Source: Planctomycetia bacterium (GTDB lineage Bacteria > Planctomycetota > Planctomycetia > Gemmatales > Gemmataceae). Taken from it: DNA of 43,427 bases. The DNA is taken from positions 1-43,427 of the forward strand of contig SXID01000257.1 of assembly GCA_005772955.1 (NCBI GenBank). Direction: 5' to 3'. Position numbers and translations under genes: made by a program. The notes beneath the pieces were generated by a model. It saw only the letters and a list, made by a program, of their open reading frames with translations, did not search any database and had not been told where the DNA came from. Positions 7,493 to 15,922 of the stretch are shown piece after piece (position 1 is the first letter of the stretch; each line of letters opens with the position of its first letter).

Positions 7493-9253
7493 ATGTCCGA
7501 GCGATACCGAGATTACGCCATCCTCGTGGCCGTGTGCGCCGCACTCACTCTGCCGAACCTTGGCGCTTCGAGCCTGTGGGACGTGGACGAGGGCGTGAAC
7601 GCCGAGGCCGCGCGAGAGATGCGCGAGAACGACACGTGGGTGATCCCGACGTTCAACTACCAGTTGCGCACCGCCAAGCCGGTGATGCTGTACTGGATTC
7701 AGCGTGCCAGTTATTCCGTGTTCGGGGTGAGTGAGTGGTCCGCGCGGCTCCCGTCGGTACTCGCGGTCTGGTTCACCGTGCTACTCGTGTACGAGTTGGC
7801 GCGACGCATGTTCGACCGGTCCACCGGGTTGCTTGCGGGCGTGGTGCTGGTCTCGGCGCTGGAGGTGTGCGTTCTCGCGCACGCCGCCACACCCGACGCG
7901 ACTCTGTTGCTGTTCACGGTCCTCACGTACTACCTGTTCTGGACGCGGCACGAGAATGATTCGCGCAAGTGGTGGATCGCGACCGCGGCGGCGTGCGGCC
8001 TGGCGGTACTCACGAAGGGTCCGGTAGGGGTTGCGCTGCCGGGGTTGGTGATCCTGTTGTACTTTGCGTGGAACCGCGAACTCGGCCGGTTGCTCGACCG
8101 CAAGATACTGTGGGCGGCGATCGTGTTCCTGCTGGTCACTGGCCCGTGGTACGGGCTGGTGACAGCCGAGACGCGGGGCGCGTGGGCGAGCGCGTTCTTC
8201 GGGCGCGAAAATCTCCAGCGGTTTGCGACGCCGATGGAGAACCACCGCGGACCGTTCTTCTACCACGCGGCGGCGCTGCTGGTACTGTTCGCCCCATGGA
8301 GCGCGTTCCTGCTCGGCGCGATTTGGTATGGGGTCATGGGCGCGAGAAGAGAAGAACCTCTCCCCCCAACCCCCTCCCCTAAAAAGGGAGGGGGAGAAAG
8401 AACGGAAGAAGCACTAGCTTCTTCTCTGTCTCCCCCTCCCTTCTTAGGGGAGGGGGTTGGGGGGAGAGGTAGTCTTTCTCGCGCCCCCCGCGCGTTCCGA
8501 TTCCTGATCTGTTGGTTCGCCGCGTACCTCGTGTTCTTCTCGGTGGCGGCGACCAAGCTTCCGAACTACATGCTGCCGGTCTACCCGGCACTCGCGGTCC
8601 TCACCGCGCGGTTCCTGACGCGGTGGCGCGGCAGCGAACTCGTTCCCCCGCGATGGCTGATGCCCGCGGGGGTCGCGGCGCTGGTGTTCACGGCGGTCGC
8701 GGTCGGCGGCGGGTTGCTCGTCGTGGGCGACGCGGTGAAGGTACTTCCGACCGGTTCGCGGGTGTTCCCCGGCATCGCGCCGTGGGCCGTGATCGGCCTG
8801 GTGCCGCTCGCGGCGGCGATCGTAATGGTACGGGCGCTGCGGGCGAACGACCGACCGCGGTTCGTGCGAGCGATGGCGATCGGCGCGGTCGCGTTCACCG
8901 GGTTGGTGGCCGCGTTCCCGGCGCTGAAGGTGAACGCCTACAAGGCACCGAAGGAACTTGTACGCGTCAGCGGCGTGGACGACCCCACGCGCGACCTACG
9001 GCTCGCGCAGTTCGACTGGTTCCAGCCAAGCGTGGTGTTCTACGCTCGCCGCGAGGTGACAGAACTGAAGTCCGTGGAGCAGGCAACTGAGTTCTTCTCG
9101 GTGCCCACGCCCGGCTACCTGTTCGTCCCCGCGAGGACGTGGGAGCAGTTCGTGGAGGCGAAGGTCGCGGTGCCGACGCGGGTCGTCGCGAGGCACTACG
9201 ACTTCTACCGGAACTGCGAAATCGTCGTGGTCACCAACTCGCATAACGAGTAA
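7493..9253 (+). CDS. PMT/ArnT-like GT-C glycosyltransferase, polytopic
   Basis: The family moves sugars from lipid-linked donors onto protein or lipid on the outer side of the membrane. The N-terminus has a membrane segment followed by LWDVDEGVNAEAAREM, matching the first luminal loop with its acidic motif in PMT_2/ArnT-type enzymes, and PVMLYWIQRASYSVFGVSEW shortly after. About ten hydrophobic segments follow. The 586-aa length fits. ATG 7493 is chosen because GGAGGAAG lies six bases before it; the open frame extends further upstream into the terminator region, which is not plausible coding sequence. A palindromic element is translated within the gene (residues about 282-331), in a loop between membrane segments. 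The gene converges on glgC. The sugar and acceptor cannot be told. Confidence 0.8.
   Translation: MSERYRDYAILVAVCAALTLPNLGASSLWDVDEGVNAEAAREMRENDTWVIPTFNYQLRTAKPVMLYWIQRASYSVFGVSEWSARLPSVLAVWFTVLLVYELARRMFDRSTGLLAGVVLVSALEVCVLAHAATPDATLLLFTVLTYYLFWTRHENDSRKWWIATAAACGLAVLTKGPVGVALPGLVILLYFAWNRELGRLLDRKILWAAIVFLLVTGPWYGLVTAETRGAWASAFFGRENLQRFATPMENHRGPFFYHAAALLVLFAPWSAFLLGAIWYGVMGARREEPLPPTPSPKKGGGERTEEALASSLSPPPFLGEGVGGRGSLSRAPRAFRFLICWFAAYLVFFSVAATKLPNYMLPVYPALAVLTARFLTRWRGSELVPPRWLMPAGVAALVFTAVAVGGGLLVVGDAVKVLPTGSRVFPGIAPWAVIGLVPLAAAIVMVRALRANDRPRFVRAMAIGAVAFTGLVAAFPALKVNAYKAPKELVRVSGVDDPTRDLRLAQFDWFQPSVVFYARREVTELKSVEQATEFFSVPTPGYLFVPARTWEQFVEAKVAVPTRVVARHYDFYRNCEIVVVTNSHNE
8338..8486. repeat. 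Large palindromic element inside the glycosyltransferase gene
   Basis: Perfect 26-bp inverted arms lie at 8357-8382 and 8444-8469, with further 11-bp perfect outer arms at 8338-8348 and 8476-8486. Each half also folds on itself (CCCTCCCC against GGGAGGGG). It is translated in frame as a Pro/Gly/Lys-rich stretch (PLPPTPSPKKGGG on one side, LSPPPFLGEGVGGRGS on the other). A truncated copy of the same family is at 26264-26302. Confidence 0.92.
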
Positions 9254-9316
9254 CGAGTTGCGAGTTGCGAGTTAAGACAGAGACCAGAGGCACTCGTAAC
9301 TCGCAACTCGCAACTG
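9253..9316. repeat. Palindrome between convergent genes, probable bidirectional terminator
   Basis: A 19-bp perfect inverted repeat (9256-9274 and 9297-9315), built from GTTGCGA heptamers, begins at the stop codon of the glycosyltransferase gene and ends five bases before the glgC stop. It could end transcription from both sides, though no T-run follows. Confidence 0.8.
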
Positions 9317-9320
9317 CGGC

Positions 9321-10613
9321 TTACACCACCGCTCCGTCGGGGATGACAGCGCCACGCGGCACGCAGATGATGCCGTCGCGGATGTGGTACGAGCCGTTCG
9401 GCCCGTCTGCCTCCATCGTGTTGTTCAGATTGGTCAGCCGCACACCGCGTCCGATGCGGCAGTCCTTGTCGAGAATGGCACGTTCGACCACGGTCCCGTC
9501 ACCAATGTTCAGGTCCGGGCGCCCAACCTTACGATTCGCGGCGCGCTGCGAGTCGGTCTCGAACTTGTCCGAGCCAATGATGATCGTGTCGCGGATGGTG
9601 CAACTCACTCCGATGCGACTGCGGACCCCGATCAGGCTCCGCTCGATGCGCGAGTCCGCGCCGATCACGCACCCGTCGGCCACCACGCTCTGCTCGAGCG
9701 CGGCCCCGTTAATGCGACTGGCAGGCAAGTTTCGCATGCGGGTGTAGATCACGCCGTCGGGCGCGAAGAAGTCGAACGGCGGGTTCGGCCCGGCCAGCGC
9801 CAGGCTCGCATCGTGGTAGCTCTTGATGGTACCCAGGTCTTCCCAGTACCCGTCGAACAGGTGGGCGCAGATGTTCTTGGTCTTGTAGTTTCGCGGGAAC
9901 ACCTCTTTGCCGAAGTCCGTCGCGAGCGGTTTCGCAGTCAGCACTTCCAGTAGCACGTCGGTCTTGAACAGGTAGATGCCCATGTTCGCGAGGTAGTGCC
10001 GCCCGTTGCATGCAATCCCGCGGCGCTCAATCCAATCGGCGGAGGTGTAGTACGGCTGCCGCTCTTCGGGGGTCTTGGGTTTCTCCACAAAGCCCGTGAT
10101 GCGGCTCTGCGAGTCCATGCTCAGCAGACCAAACCCGGTGGTGTCCCTTTCCGGCACCGGGATGGCCGCGAGCGTGATGTCCGCGCGGGTCGCGCGGTGC
10201 GTCTCGAACAGGTGGCGGAAGTCCATGCGGTAGAGCTGGTCACCGGACAGGATGAGTACTTCGTCGGGGTTCTCTCGCTCGATGTACGACATGTTCTGCC
10301 GCACCGCGTCGGCCGTTCCTTGGTACCAGTCGGCTGACTCGTTCGTCTGCTGCGCGGCCAGCACTTCCACGAATCCCTTGCTGAACATGTCGAACTTGTA
10401 CGTGTTCGCGATGTGCCGGTGCAAACTGACGCTGAGGAACTGCGTGAGAACATAGATGTTGTGCAGTTCGCTGTTGATGCAATTGGAGATGGGAATGTCG
10501 ATGAGTCGGTATTTGCCGGCGACTGGGACTGCGGGTTTGGCGCGCGCTTTCGTGAGTGGGAACAGCCGCGTACCGCGACCGCCTCCCAAAATGAGGGCCA
10601 GAACGGAACGCAT
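9321..10613 (-). CDS. glgC: Glucose-1-phosphate adenylyltransferase
   Basis: It makes ADP-glucose from glucose-1-phosphate and ATP for glycogen synthesis. The N-terminus has the nucleotidyltransferase signature LALILGGGRGTRLFPLTKAR, then KPAVPVAGKYRLIDIPISNC, which is characteristic of GlgC. LSGDQLYRMDF (central), GFVEKPK and WEDLGTIKSYHDASLAL follow. The C-terminal part (from about 300) has isoleucine-patch hexapeptide character with VADGCVIG and RSLIGVRSRIG, the left-handed beta-helix. 430 aa is the normal length. The start at 10613 puts MRSVLALILGGG at the N-terminus; an upstream in-frame extension to 10796 lacks family sequence. GAGAGG lies eight bases before this ATG. No other glycogen genes are nearby. 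Confidence 0.95.
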   Translation of the reverse strand: MRSVLALILGGGRGTRLFPLTKARAKPAVPVAGKYRLIDIPISNCINSELHNIYVLTQFLSVSLHRHIANTYKFDMFSKGFVEVLAAQQTNESADWYQGTADAVRQNMSYIERENPDEVLILSGDQLYRMDFRHLFETHRATRADITLAAIPVPERDTTGFGLLSMDSQSRITGFVEKPKTPEERQPYYTSADWIERRGIACNGRHYLANMGIYLFKTDVLLEVLTAKPLATDFGKEVFPRNYKTKNICAHLFDGYWEDLGTIKSYHDASLALAGPNPPFDFFAPDGVIYTRMRNLPASRINGAALEQSVVADGCVIGADSRIERSLIGVRSRIGVSCTIRDTIIIGSDKFETDSQRAANRKVGRPDLNIGDGTVVERAILDKDCRIGRGVRLTNLNNTMEADGPNGSYHIRDGIICVPRGAVIPDGAVV

Positions 10614-10865
10614 GGGAACAGCCTCTCGGACCTGAAAGAAAATCGGTTGGGGTGAAATTGGAGAGCCGGTTGCACGATTACGGATGCTAACAGGGTGCTG
10701 CCGCGGGTGAAAGCGAGGAGGTGCAAGAATTGCGAGAGTCGATAGCGAACAGAGAGCCAAATGTGAGGGGAGGAGAGAACAGACAGCAGTTCCCACGCAC
10801 GGTGCCCTCGGTTACAACTATCCCACTGATCCCGCCGACGCGCTCGAAGTGTGTTGGCTTTCACA

Positions 10866-10885
10866 GGGGCTTACGCCCCCGCTCA
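10866..10885. repeat. Half copy of the GGGGCTTACGCCCC palindrome family
   Basis: The 20 bases match one arm of the element at 15830-15911. No second arm is found near it. It lies 25 nt upstream of the pseudouridine synthase start, in the 297-nt divergent gap (10614-10910). The rest of that gap shows only weak AT-richer stretches. Confidence 0.65.
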
Positions 10886-10910
10886 CCTTCAGCCTTCAGT
10901 CACACGAACC

Positions 10911-11636
10911 ATGAGCGATACCAATGCACTTGCCCTCGCGCCCGCCCACATTCTCTACGAAGATCACCACCTCATCATCGTGAACAAGCCGGCACCACTG
11001 CTCACGCAGGCGCCGCCGGGCGTTCCGAACCTCGAAGCACTGGTGAAAGCCTATATCAAGGAGAAGTACGCGAAGCCGGGCGGCGTGTATCTCGGCGTCC
11101 CGCACCGGCTCGACCGGCCCGTGAGCGGGGTTGTGTGCTTCGCGCGCAACACCAAGGCGGCCCAGCGAGTTCACTTGCAGTTCGCGGAACACAAGGTCCG
11201 CAAGGTGTACTGGGCGCTGGTCGAAGGTGTGATATCGCCGGATGCAGGCGAGTGGGGCGACTGGGTTCGCAAGGTCGCGGATGAGGCCCGCGCCGAACGC
11301 GCGACCGAGGGCGAACCTGGCGCGAAACTCGCGACTCTCGAATATCGCGTGCTGAAGATTCTCCCTTCGCTCACGCAGATCGAACTCAGCCCCCTCACCG
11401 GTCGCATGCACCAACTTCGCGTGCAAACCGCGTGGCGCGGGCACCCGGTACTCGGCGACACGCTCTACGGCAGCACACACGCGTTTGGCCCAGTCGCGGA
11501 ACTACCACGCGATCAGGTCGTCGCGCTTCACGCGCGACGGCTGACAATCACGCACCCGTTCACGAGGCTCGAACTGACCGTCGAGGCGCCGGTCCCAAAC
11601 TACTGGCAACCACTTCTCAACGACCCGGTGGCGTGA
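10911..11636 (+). CDS. RluA/RluD-family RNA pseudouridine synthase
   Basis: The enzyme converts uridine to pseudouridine in rRNA or tRNA. The catalytic motif is GVPHRLDRPVSGVVCFARN with the catalytic Asp at residue 68, as in the RluA group (HRLDxxTSG). LTGRMHQLRVQTAWRGHPVLGDTLYG near 165-190 is the second family motif. There is no S4 domain at the N-terminus, so it is a short 241-aa form closer to RluA or TruC than RluD. ATG 10911 is chosen because the 20 residues that a longer frame would add come from the half-repeat upstream. The RNA target cannot be read from the sequence. Confidence 0.9.
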   Translation: MSDTNALALAPAHILYEDHHLIIVNKPAPLLTQAPPGVPNLEALVKAYIKEKYAKPGGVYLGVPHRLDRPVSGVVCFARNTKAAQRVHLQFAEHKVRKVYWALVEGVISPDAGEWGDWVRKVADEARAERATEGEPGAKLATLEYRVLKILPSLTQIELSPLTGRMHQLRVQTAWRGHPVLGDTLYGSTHAFGPVAELPRDQVVALHARRLTITHPFTRLELTVEAPVPNYWQPLLNDPVA

Positions 11637-11709
11637 GTCTTCACTCGTCACTACCATGCTTCTGCGTCCCACAACGCATCCCCACACCCTCCGCAGGAGC
11701 TTGTCCCCC

Positions 11710-12402
11710 ATGCTATCCCGTCGCGAACTGCTTCGTTCCGCTACTGCCGGCGCCGCGGCGCTGGCCCTCCCCTCCTTTGGCCGCGCCGACGGTCCCAAAG
11801 GCTTTGAACTGCCCAAGCTGCCGTACGCGTTCGACGCGCTCGAACCGGCCATCGACGCGAAGACGATGGAGATTCACCACGGCAAGCACCACCAGACGTA
11901 CGTGACCAACCTGAACACGCTGCTCGCGAAGACCCCGGACTTGTTGGGCAAGCCGATAGCGGAACTGGTACGAGACTACAAGAAACTCCCGATGGAACTG
12001 CAGACGCCGGTGCGCAACAACGGCGGTGGGCACCTGAACCACACGTGGTTCTGGCAGATGATGACGAAGGGTGGCACCCCGTTGAAGGGCGATCTGCTGA
12101 AAGCCATCGACGCGAGTTTCGGCACCGTCGATGGTTTCAAGAAGGAGTTCTTGACGGCCGCAATCACGCAGTTCGGCAGCGGGTGGGCGTGGCTGGTGAA
12201 GGGCAAGGAGAAGCCGCTGGCGATCGTGAAGACTGCGAACCAGGACAACCCGGTGATGGAAGGTCACACGCCGCTGCTCGGCTGCGACGTGTGGGACCAC
12301 GCGTACTACCTGAAGTACCAGAACCTGCGCGCCAAGTATGTCGAGGCGTGGTTCAGCGTCGTGAACTGGGACTTCGTCGCCGCGCTGTTCGCGGCCAAGT
12401 AG
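11710..12402 (+). CDS. Superoxide dismutase, Mn-type signature, Tat-exported
   Basis: The protein begins with a twin-arginine signal (SRRELLRSATAGAAALALPS), so it should be exported folded with its metal; cytoplasmic SODs lack this. The metal ligands are visible: H56 (first His of MEIHHGKHHQTYV), H111 (HLNHTWFW), D193 and H197 (DVWDHAYYL). The GGH before the second ligand and the NQDNP stretch resemble MnSOD rather than FeSOD, which has AAQ at the first site; Mn/Fe flexibility cannot be excluded. 230 aa fits about 200 mature residues plus a 30-residue signal. ATG 11710 places the signal at the N-terminus. It converges on the DUF4337 gene across a long palindrome. Confidence 0.93.
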   Translation: MLSRRELLRSATAGAAALALPSFGRADGPKGFELPKLPYAFDALEPAIDAKTMEIHHGKHHQTYVTNLNTLLAKTPDLLGKPIAELVRDYKKLPMELQTPVRNNGGGHLNHTWFWQMMTKGGTPLKGDLLKAIDASFGTVDGFKKEFLTAAITQFGSGWAWLVKGKEKPLAIVKTANQDNPVMEGHTPLLGCDVWDHAYYLKYQNLRAKYVEAWFSVVNWDFVAALFAAK

Positions 12403-12409
12403 GAGAAAG

Positions 12410-12545
12410 CGAAGAGCAGGATTAACCACGAAGGCACAAAGGACACAAAGAAGAGGAAGATCAGAGAGAGCAGTTCGCAAAGCTCTTCTCCTCTCTTCTG
12501 CTTTCTTTGTGTCCTTTGTGCCTTTGTGGTTAATCCTGCTCTTCG
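12410..12545. repeat. Long palindrome, CACAAAGGACACAAAG family (copy 1)
   Basis: Arms at 12410-12450 and 12505-12545 are 41 nt each and match at 40 positions. The inner part continues as an imperfect AAGAAG/CTTCTT palindrome. It fills the space between two convergent stop codons, starting 7 nt after the SOD stop and ending 2 nt before the DUF4337 stop. A relative with the same core sits at 18368-18494. Confidence 0.93.
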
Positions 12546-12547
12546 AC

Positions 12548-13129
12548 TCATTCCAGGCCCGGCACCTTCAGGAACAGGCCGTAGCCGTTCACGCACAGGA
12601 GGAGGCCCAGACCCGCGAGGACGAGACTCGTGGAGAACGCCCACCGCTTGCCGGAGAGCATCGCGACCGACGCGAACACAATCGCGATCTGAAGCAGTAT
12701 CTCGGCGTAATCGAAGTACGGGTCGCGGCGGGTGGCCACATCGCGCTCGTCTTCGAGCTTCCTCGCCTCCGCCATGATCTCTTCTTTCTCCTGCTTGTAG
12801 CCCTCCGCCTTCTTGCGGTAGTTCGCCAGCTTCTTCTCGCGCAACTCCTTCGTTTTCGACTTGTCGCCAGCTTCTTCGATTTCCAGTTCCAGGTTCTCGG
12901 CCGCGAGGACGTACATGTTCTCTCGCACCACCTTCGCCTGGTAGTACGCCCACTGGTTACTGGCCTTCTGTTGGGCCATCACCATGTCCTTGCCGGCGTT
13001 GCTGCCGCCCAGCGCGGTGACCGCCAGCGCGACCGCGTACACGGCCACGCACAACGCGATCTGCCGCGTGAACGGGTCACTCCCCTTCTCTTCGGCTTCC
13101 TTCGGGTCGGGCACTTCCACGTCGGCCAT
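12548..13129 (-). CDS. DUF4337 membrane protein
   Basis: The 193-aa protein starts with a short acidic cytoplasmic segment, then one membrane segment at about 26-43, a long charged helical region (about 45-130, with KASNQWAYYQAKVVRENMY and many Lys/Glu) and two closely spaced membrane segments at about 143-185. QKASNQWAYYQAK is the hallmark of the DUF4337 family, whose function is unknown. The ATG at 13127-13129 fits the family N-terminus. Gene orientation is convergent with the SOD gene and divergent from the secreted protein gene. Confidence 0.88.
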   Translation of the reverse strand: MADVEVPDPKEAEEKGSDPFTRQIALCVAVYAVALAVTALGGSNAGKDMVMAQQKASNQWAYYQAKVVRENMYVLAAENLELEIEEAGDKSKTKELREKKLANYRKKAEGYKQEKEEIMAEARKLEDERDVATRRDPYFDYAEILLQIAIVFASVAMLSGKRWAFSTSLVLAGLGLLLCVNGYGLFLKVPGLE

Positions 13130-13212
13130 GAGGCACCTGTGTGAACTGGAACGGGGTCAGGCGCAGTTGTAGTCCGGCTCAGGAGGTCTGTCCTCCGAAT
13201 ACGTACGCGGGT

Positions 13213-13218
13213 AAACTG
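13213..13218 (+). promoter_or_regulatory. Possible -10 box (TAAACT)
   Basis: TAAACT within GGGTAAACTGTCC lies 32 nt before the ATG at 13250. No good -35 is seen at 16-18 nt upstream. It resembles the GGTANNNT contexts seen before other genes in this window. Confidence 0.25.
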
Positions 13219-13249
13219 TCCGCGTCACGTCACCCGTGGAGATTCACCC

Positions 13250-14005
13250 ATGACCCGGTTGCTCGCACTGACGGCCACGGCGTTCCTCGCCACACCACTG
13301 TGTGCCGCCGACCCCAAACCGACGCCGATCCTCGGCATCGGGGTCGTTTCGGCGGACCAGAAGTTCGTTTTCCTCCCGGCGAAGGAGGGCGGCATCGAGG
13401 CCGTCGATCTCGCGACCGGCAAGGCGGTGTGGACGAACAAGGACGCGAACAAACTGGCCGGCACGTACGACGGCGGTGTACTCGCGTGGGTTGCTGATTC
13501 AAAGAAGTCGAACACGTTCCGCATCGTGGCGGTGAGCACGCCGATCGGCAAGACGGCGGGCACGTCCGATCCGATCGTGCTGCCGGACTGGGCGACAACT
13601 GCGAAAACGCACGGTCGCACGTTCCGCACAGCGGCGAAGGCGGACGCGGGGACAGCAGTCGTGGCGTGGCAAGCGGGGGCGTTCTATGCGGGCGGCGCAC
13701 GCCCGACACCGGAGATCGAAGCCGCTGCACGCAAGAACGAAAGCGGCACCGTGACTGTGGACCTGCGAACCGGGAAGGTGGTACCGACGAAGGACAAGCC
13801 GAAGGACGATGACTTCAAGGTCGGTCCGGCCGGCGGTTTCGGCAACAAGGTCGGGGCTTACGAGTTCCAGATGACCGAGGAACTTCCCGGCTTTAAGCCT
13901 GGCACCGCGATGGTCACGAAGGTGACCTTCACAGTGACGCGGGACAAGAAGGAACTCTGGAAGCGCGAACTGGCCGGCAACCCGTGGATGCCCCCGCCCC
14001 CGTAA
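13250..14005 (+). CDS. Secreted protein of unknown function
   Basis: The first 20 residues form a Sec signal (LLALTATAFLATPLCAAD, probable cut after CAA). The mature part starts with a stretch, VFLPAKEGGIEAVDLATGKAVW, that resembles one blade of a PQQ/WD-type beta-propeller, but the protein at 251 aa is too short for a full propeller and later parts show no clear repeats. It ends in four prolines. ATG 13250 is the first codon giving a signal peptide. It is followed by a 218-nt gap and the DUF1549 gene with its own promoter candidate, so it may be transcribed alone. Confidence 0.72.
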   Translation: MTRLLALTATAFLATPLCAADPKPTPILGIGVVSADQKFVFLPAKEGGIEAVDLATGKAVWTNKDANKLAGTYDGGVLAWVADSKKSNTFRIVAVSTPIGKTAGTSDPIVLPDWATTAKTHGRTFRTAAKADAGTAVVAWQAGAFYAGGARPTPEIEAAARKNESGTVTVDLRTGKVVPTKDKPKDDDFKVGPAGGFGNKVGAYEFQMTEELPGFKPGTAMVTKVTFTVTRDKKELWKRELAGNPWMPPPP

Positions 14006-14129
14006 ACGTGTTCAGCTCTCGGGAGGGGGGCGATTGCGTGTAGCCAGGGTCGCACGACCAGACCTCGCTCCAGACTTCCTCAACGACTCGGCTTCAGTCT
14101 CTGCGTAGTCCTGGCGGGCCAATTTCTGG

Positions 14130-14159
14130 TTGGCAATCGCTCCGCCGCCCGTGTATCCT
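14130..14159 (+). promoter_or_regulatory. Promoter candidate for the DUF1549-DUF1501-WD40 group
   Basis: TTGGCA (14130-14135) and TATCCT (14154-14159) are separated by 18 nt. This is one of the better sigma-70-like matches in the window and gives a leader of about 55-60 nt. Confidence 0.45.
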
Positions 14160-14223
14160 TCACCCTACCTACCCGGCCAACCGTTCCAAACAACGGCCGT
14201 TCCCCGACATGGGGTTCCCGCGA

Positions 14224-15825
14224 ATGCTTCGCTTACACTGGCTGCTCGCCACTCTGATTCTCATCACAACTGGGGTCTTCCGCCCCCCGCTCGCCAAAGC
14301 CGACGAACCGCTCCGCGCCTTCATCGACCGCGAACTCAGCACCGCGTGGAAAGAACAGAAGATCGCGGCCGCGCCGAAGTCCACGGACAGTGAGTTCCTG
14401 CGACGCGTTTACATCGATCTCGTTGGCACCGGTCCCACCTACGACGAGACGACGAAGTTCCTCGCGGACACCGACGCGAAAAAACGCGAGAAGTTGATCG
14501 ACACGCTGCTCGCCGACCCGCGGTTCGCGGGCGCACAGGCAAACGTCTGGGATCTCGCACTCTTCGGCCGGCACCCCGGTAACATTTCGGACACACGCAC
14601 CCGCCCGGCGTTCAAGACGTGGCTCGCGAAGCAGTTCACCGACGGCGTCACACACGACAAGTTGGTGAAGAACCTGCTGCTCGCGGAGCAACCCGGCAGC
14701 GAGATGTTCATGGTGCAGTTCCGCAATGCGCCGGACGAGGCCGCGATCGCCGTGTCTCGCATCTTCCTGGGCACGCAACTCCAATGCGCGAAGTGCCACG
14801 ACCATCCGTTCGATGTGTGGACGCAGAAGGACTTCTATGGCGTGTCCGGGTTCTTCGTGCGACTCGTGGTGCAAGACGCGGGCGGCACCCCCAACAACCG
14901 CACGTTCACGATCGGCGAGAAGAACTCGGGCGAGGTGCTCTTCAGCGGCAACGCGAAGGACGCGGCGCCCGGCAAGAAAGGCGAGCCAATCAAGCCGAAG
15001 TTCCTCGGCGGCAACGTGCTGAACGAACCGCCGACCCCCAAAGATTACAAGGAACCGCCGCTCCCGAAGGGCAGCGAGAAGATGCCGAAACCGACGTTCT
15101 CGCGCAAGGAGAAAATCGCGGAGTGGGTGGTCGCTGCCGACAATCTGTACTTCGCGAACGCGACCGTTAATCGGCTCTGGGCGCAGTTCATGGGTCGCGG
15201 GATCGTTCACCCGATCGACGATTTCCACAAGGAGAACACGCCGTCGCACCCAATGTTGCTCAAAGCGCTCGCGACCGGCTTCGTTGCAAACAAATACGAC
15301 CTGAAGTGGGTGATTCGCGAGATCGCGAACAGCGACGCATACCAACTGAGTGGTGTTAGCGCGTCGAAGGCCTCGCTGCCGATGTGGTTTGAACGCGCCC
15401 GCGTGCGGCCTCTGACGGCGGAAGAACTCGTCGCCGCGATGCGCACCGCGAACAACTTTGAAATCAACCCGAAAGACCCGAACGCGAACTGGGACTATTT
15501 CCTCCGCGCGTTCGGCGAGCCGACCAACGGTCTGGGCGAGTTCCAGGGTAGTCTGAGCGAGCACCTGTTCTTGAACAACTCGGACCAGGTTCGCGCCCTC
15601 TTCCGGCGCAAGAAGGGCAATCTCGCGGACAAGGTTCTCACGTCCACGGAGCCGTGGGAGAAGCGAGTCGAGTTGATGTACCTGAGTGTGCTAAACCGCC
15701 CGCCGAAGCCGAAGGAACTGGAAGCGTTCGTGAGCTTCATCAAGCGCGAGCCGAAGCCAGACGCCGCCGTCGAAGACGCCATCTGGGTGCTGCTCAACAG
15801 CAGCGAGTTTAGGTTCAATCACTAA
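14224..15825 (+). CDS. DUF1549/DUF1553 secreted protein with a CxxCH motif
   Basis: This family is expanded in planctomycetes and usually sits beside a DUF1501 gene. After a signal peptide (LHWLLATLILITTGVF), DUF1549 occupies about residues 25-225, with DSEFLRRVYIDLVGTGPT and a heme c-like CAKCHDHPFD motif (C188, C191, H192). DUF1553 follows in the second half (FANATVNRLWAQFMGRGIVHPIDDF, then RPLTAEELVAAMRTA, and a C-terminal LYLSVLNRPPKPKE-like stretch). At 533 aa it is a shorter member. An in-frame ATG at 14209 would add five residues; 14224 is preferred because GGGG lies nine bases upstream, but the choice is open. The role is unknown; a covalently bound heme and a link to extracellular polysaccharide or redox processes have been suggested from the motif only. 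Confidence 0.88.
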   Translation: MLRLHWLLATLILITTGVFRPPLAKADEPLRAFIDRELSTAWKEQKIAAAPKSTDSEFLRRVYIDLVGTGPTYDETTKFLADTDAKKREKLIDTLLADPRFAGAQANVWDLALFGRHPGNISDTRTRPAFKTWLAKQFTDGVTHDKLVKNLLLAEQPGSEMFMVQFRNAPDEAAIAVSRIFLGTQLQCAKCHDHPFDVWTQKDFYGVSGFFVRLVVQDAGGTPNNRTFTIGEKNSGEVLFSGNAKDAAPGKKGEPIKPKFLGGNVLNEPPTPKDYKEPPLPKGSEKMPKPTFSRKEKIAEWVVAADNLYFANATVNRLWAQFMGRGIVHPIDDFHKENTPSHPMLLKALATGFVANKYDLKWVIREIANSDAYQLSGVSASKASLPMWFERARVRPLTAEELVAAMRTANNFEINPKDPNANWDYFLRAFGEPTNGLGEFQGSLSEHLFLNNSDQVRALFRRKKGNLADKVLTSTEPWEKRVELMYLSVLNRPPKPKELEAFVSFIKREPKPDAAVEDAIWVLLNSSEFRFNH

Positions 15826-15829
15826 ACAG

Positions 15830-15911
15830 GGCGAGCGGGGGCGTAAGCCCCTGATTGCTCAACGACTCGATACGTACGCGAAACAATCAGGGGGCTTACG
15901 CCCCGCTCGCC
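15830..15911. repeat. Palindromic element, GCGAGCGGGGGCGTAAGCCCC family
   Basis: Arms at 15830-15856 and 15885-15911 (27 nt) are complementary apart from a one-base shift in the G runs. It starts four bases after the DUF1549 stop and ends 11 bases before the DUF1501 start. Relatives are at 37164-37285 (inside glnE) and a half copy at 10866-10885. Confidence 0.9.
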
Positions 15912-15922
15912 ACGAGGTTCAA

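Noticed and set aside
12410-12545. Small proteins encoded in the CACAAAGG palindromes
   Set aside because: Both strands give short open frames of the type FVVNPALR and CVLCAFVV, but these arise from the repeat itself and occur on both arms.
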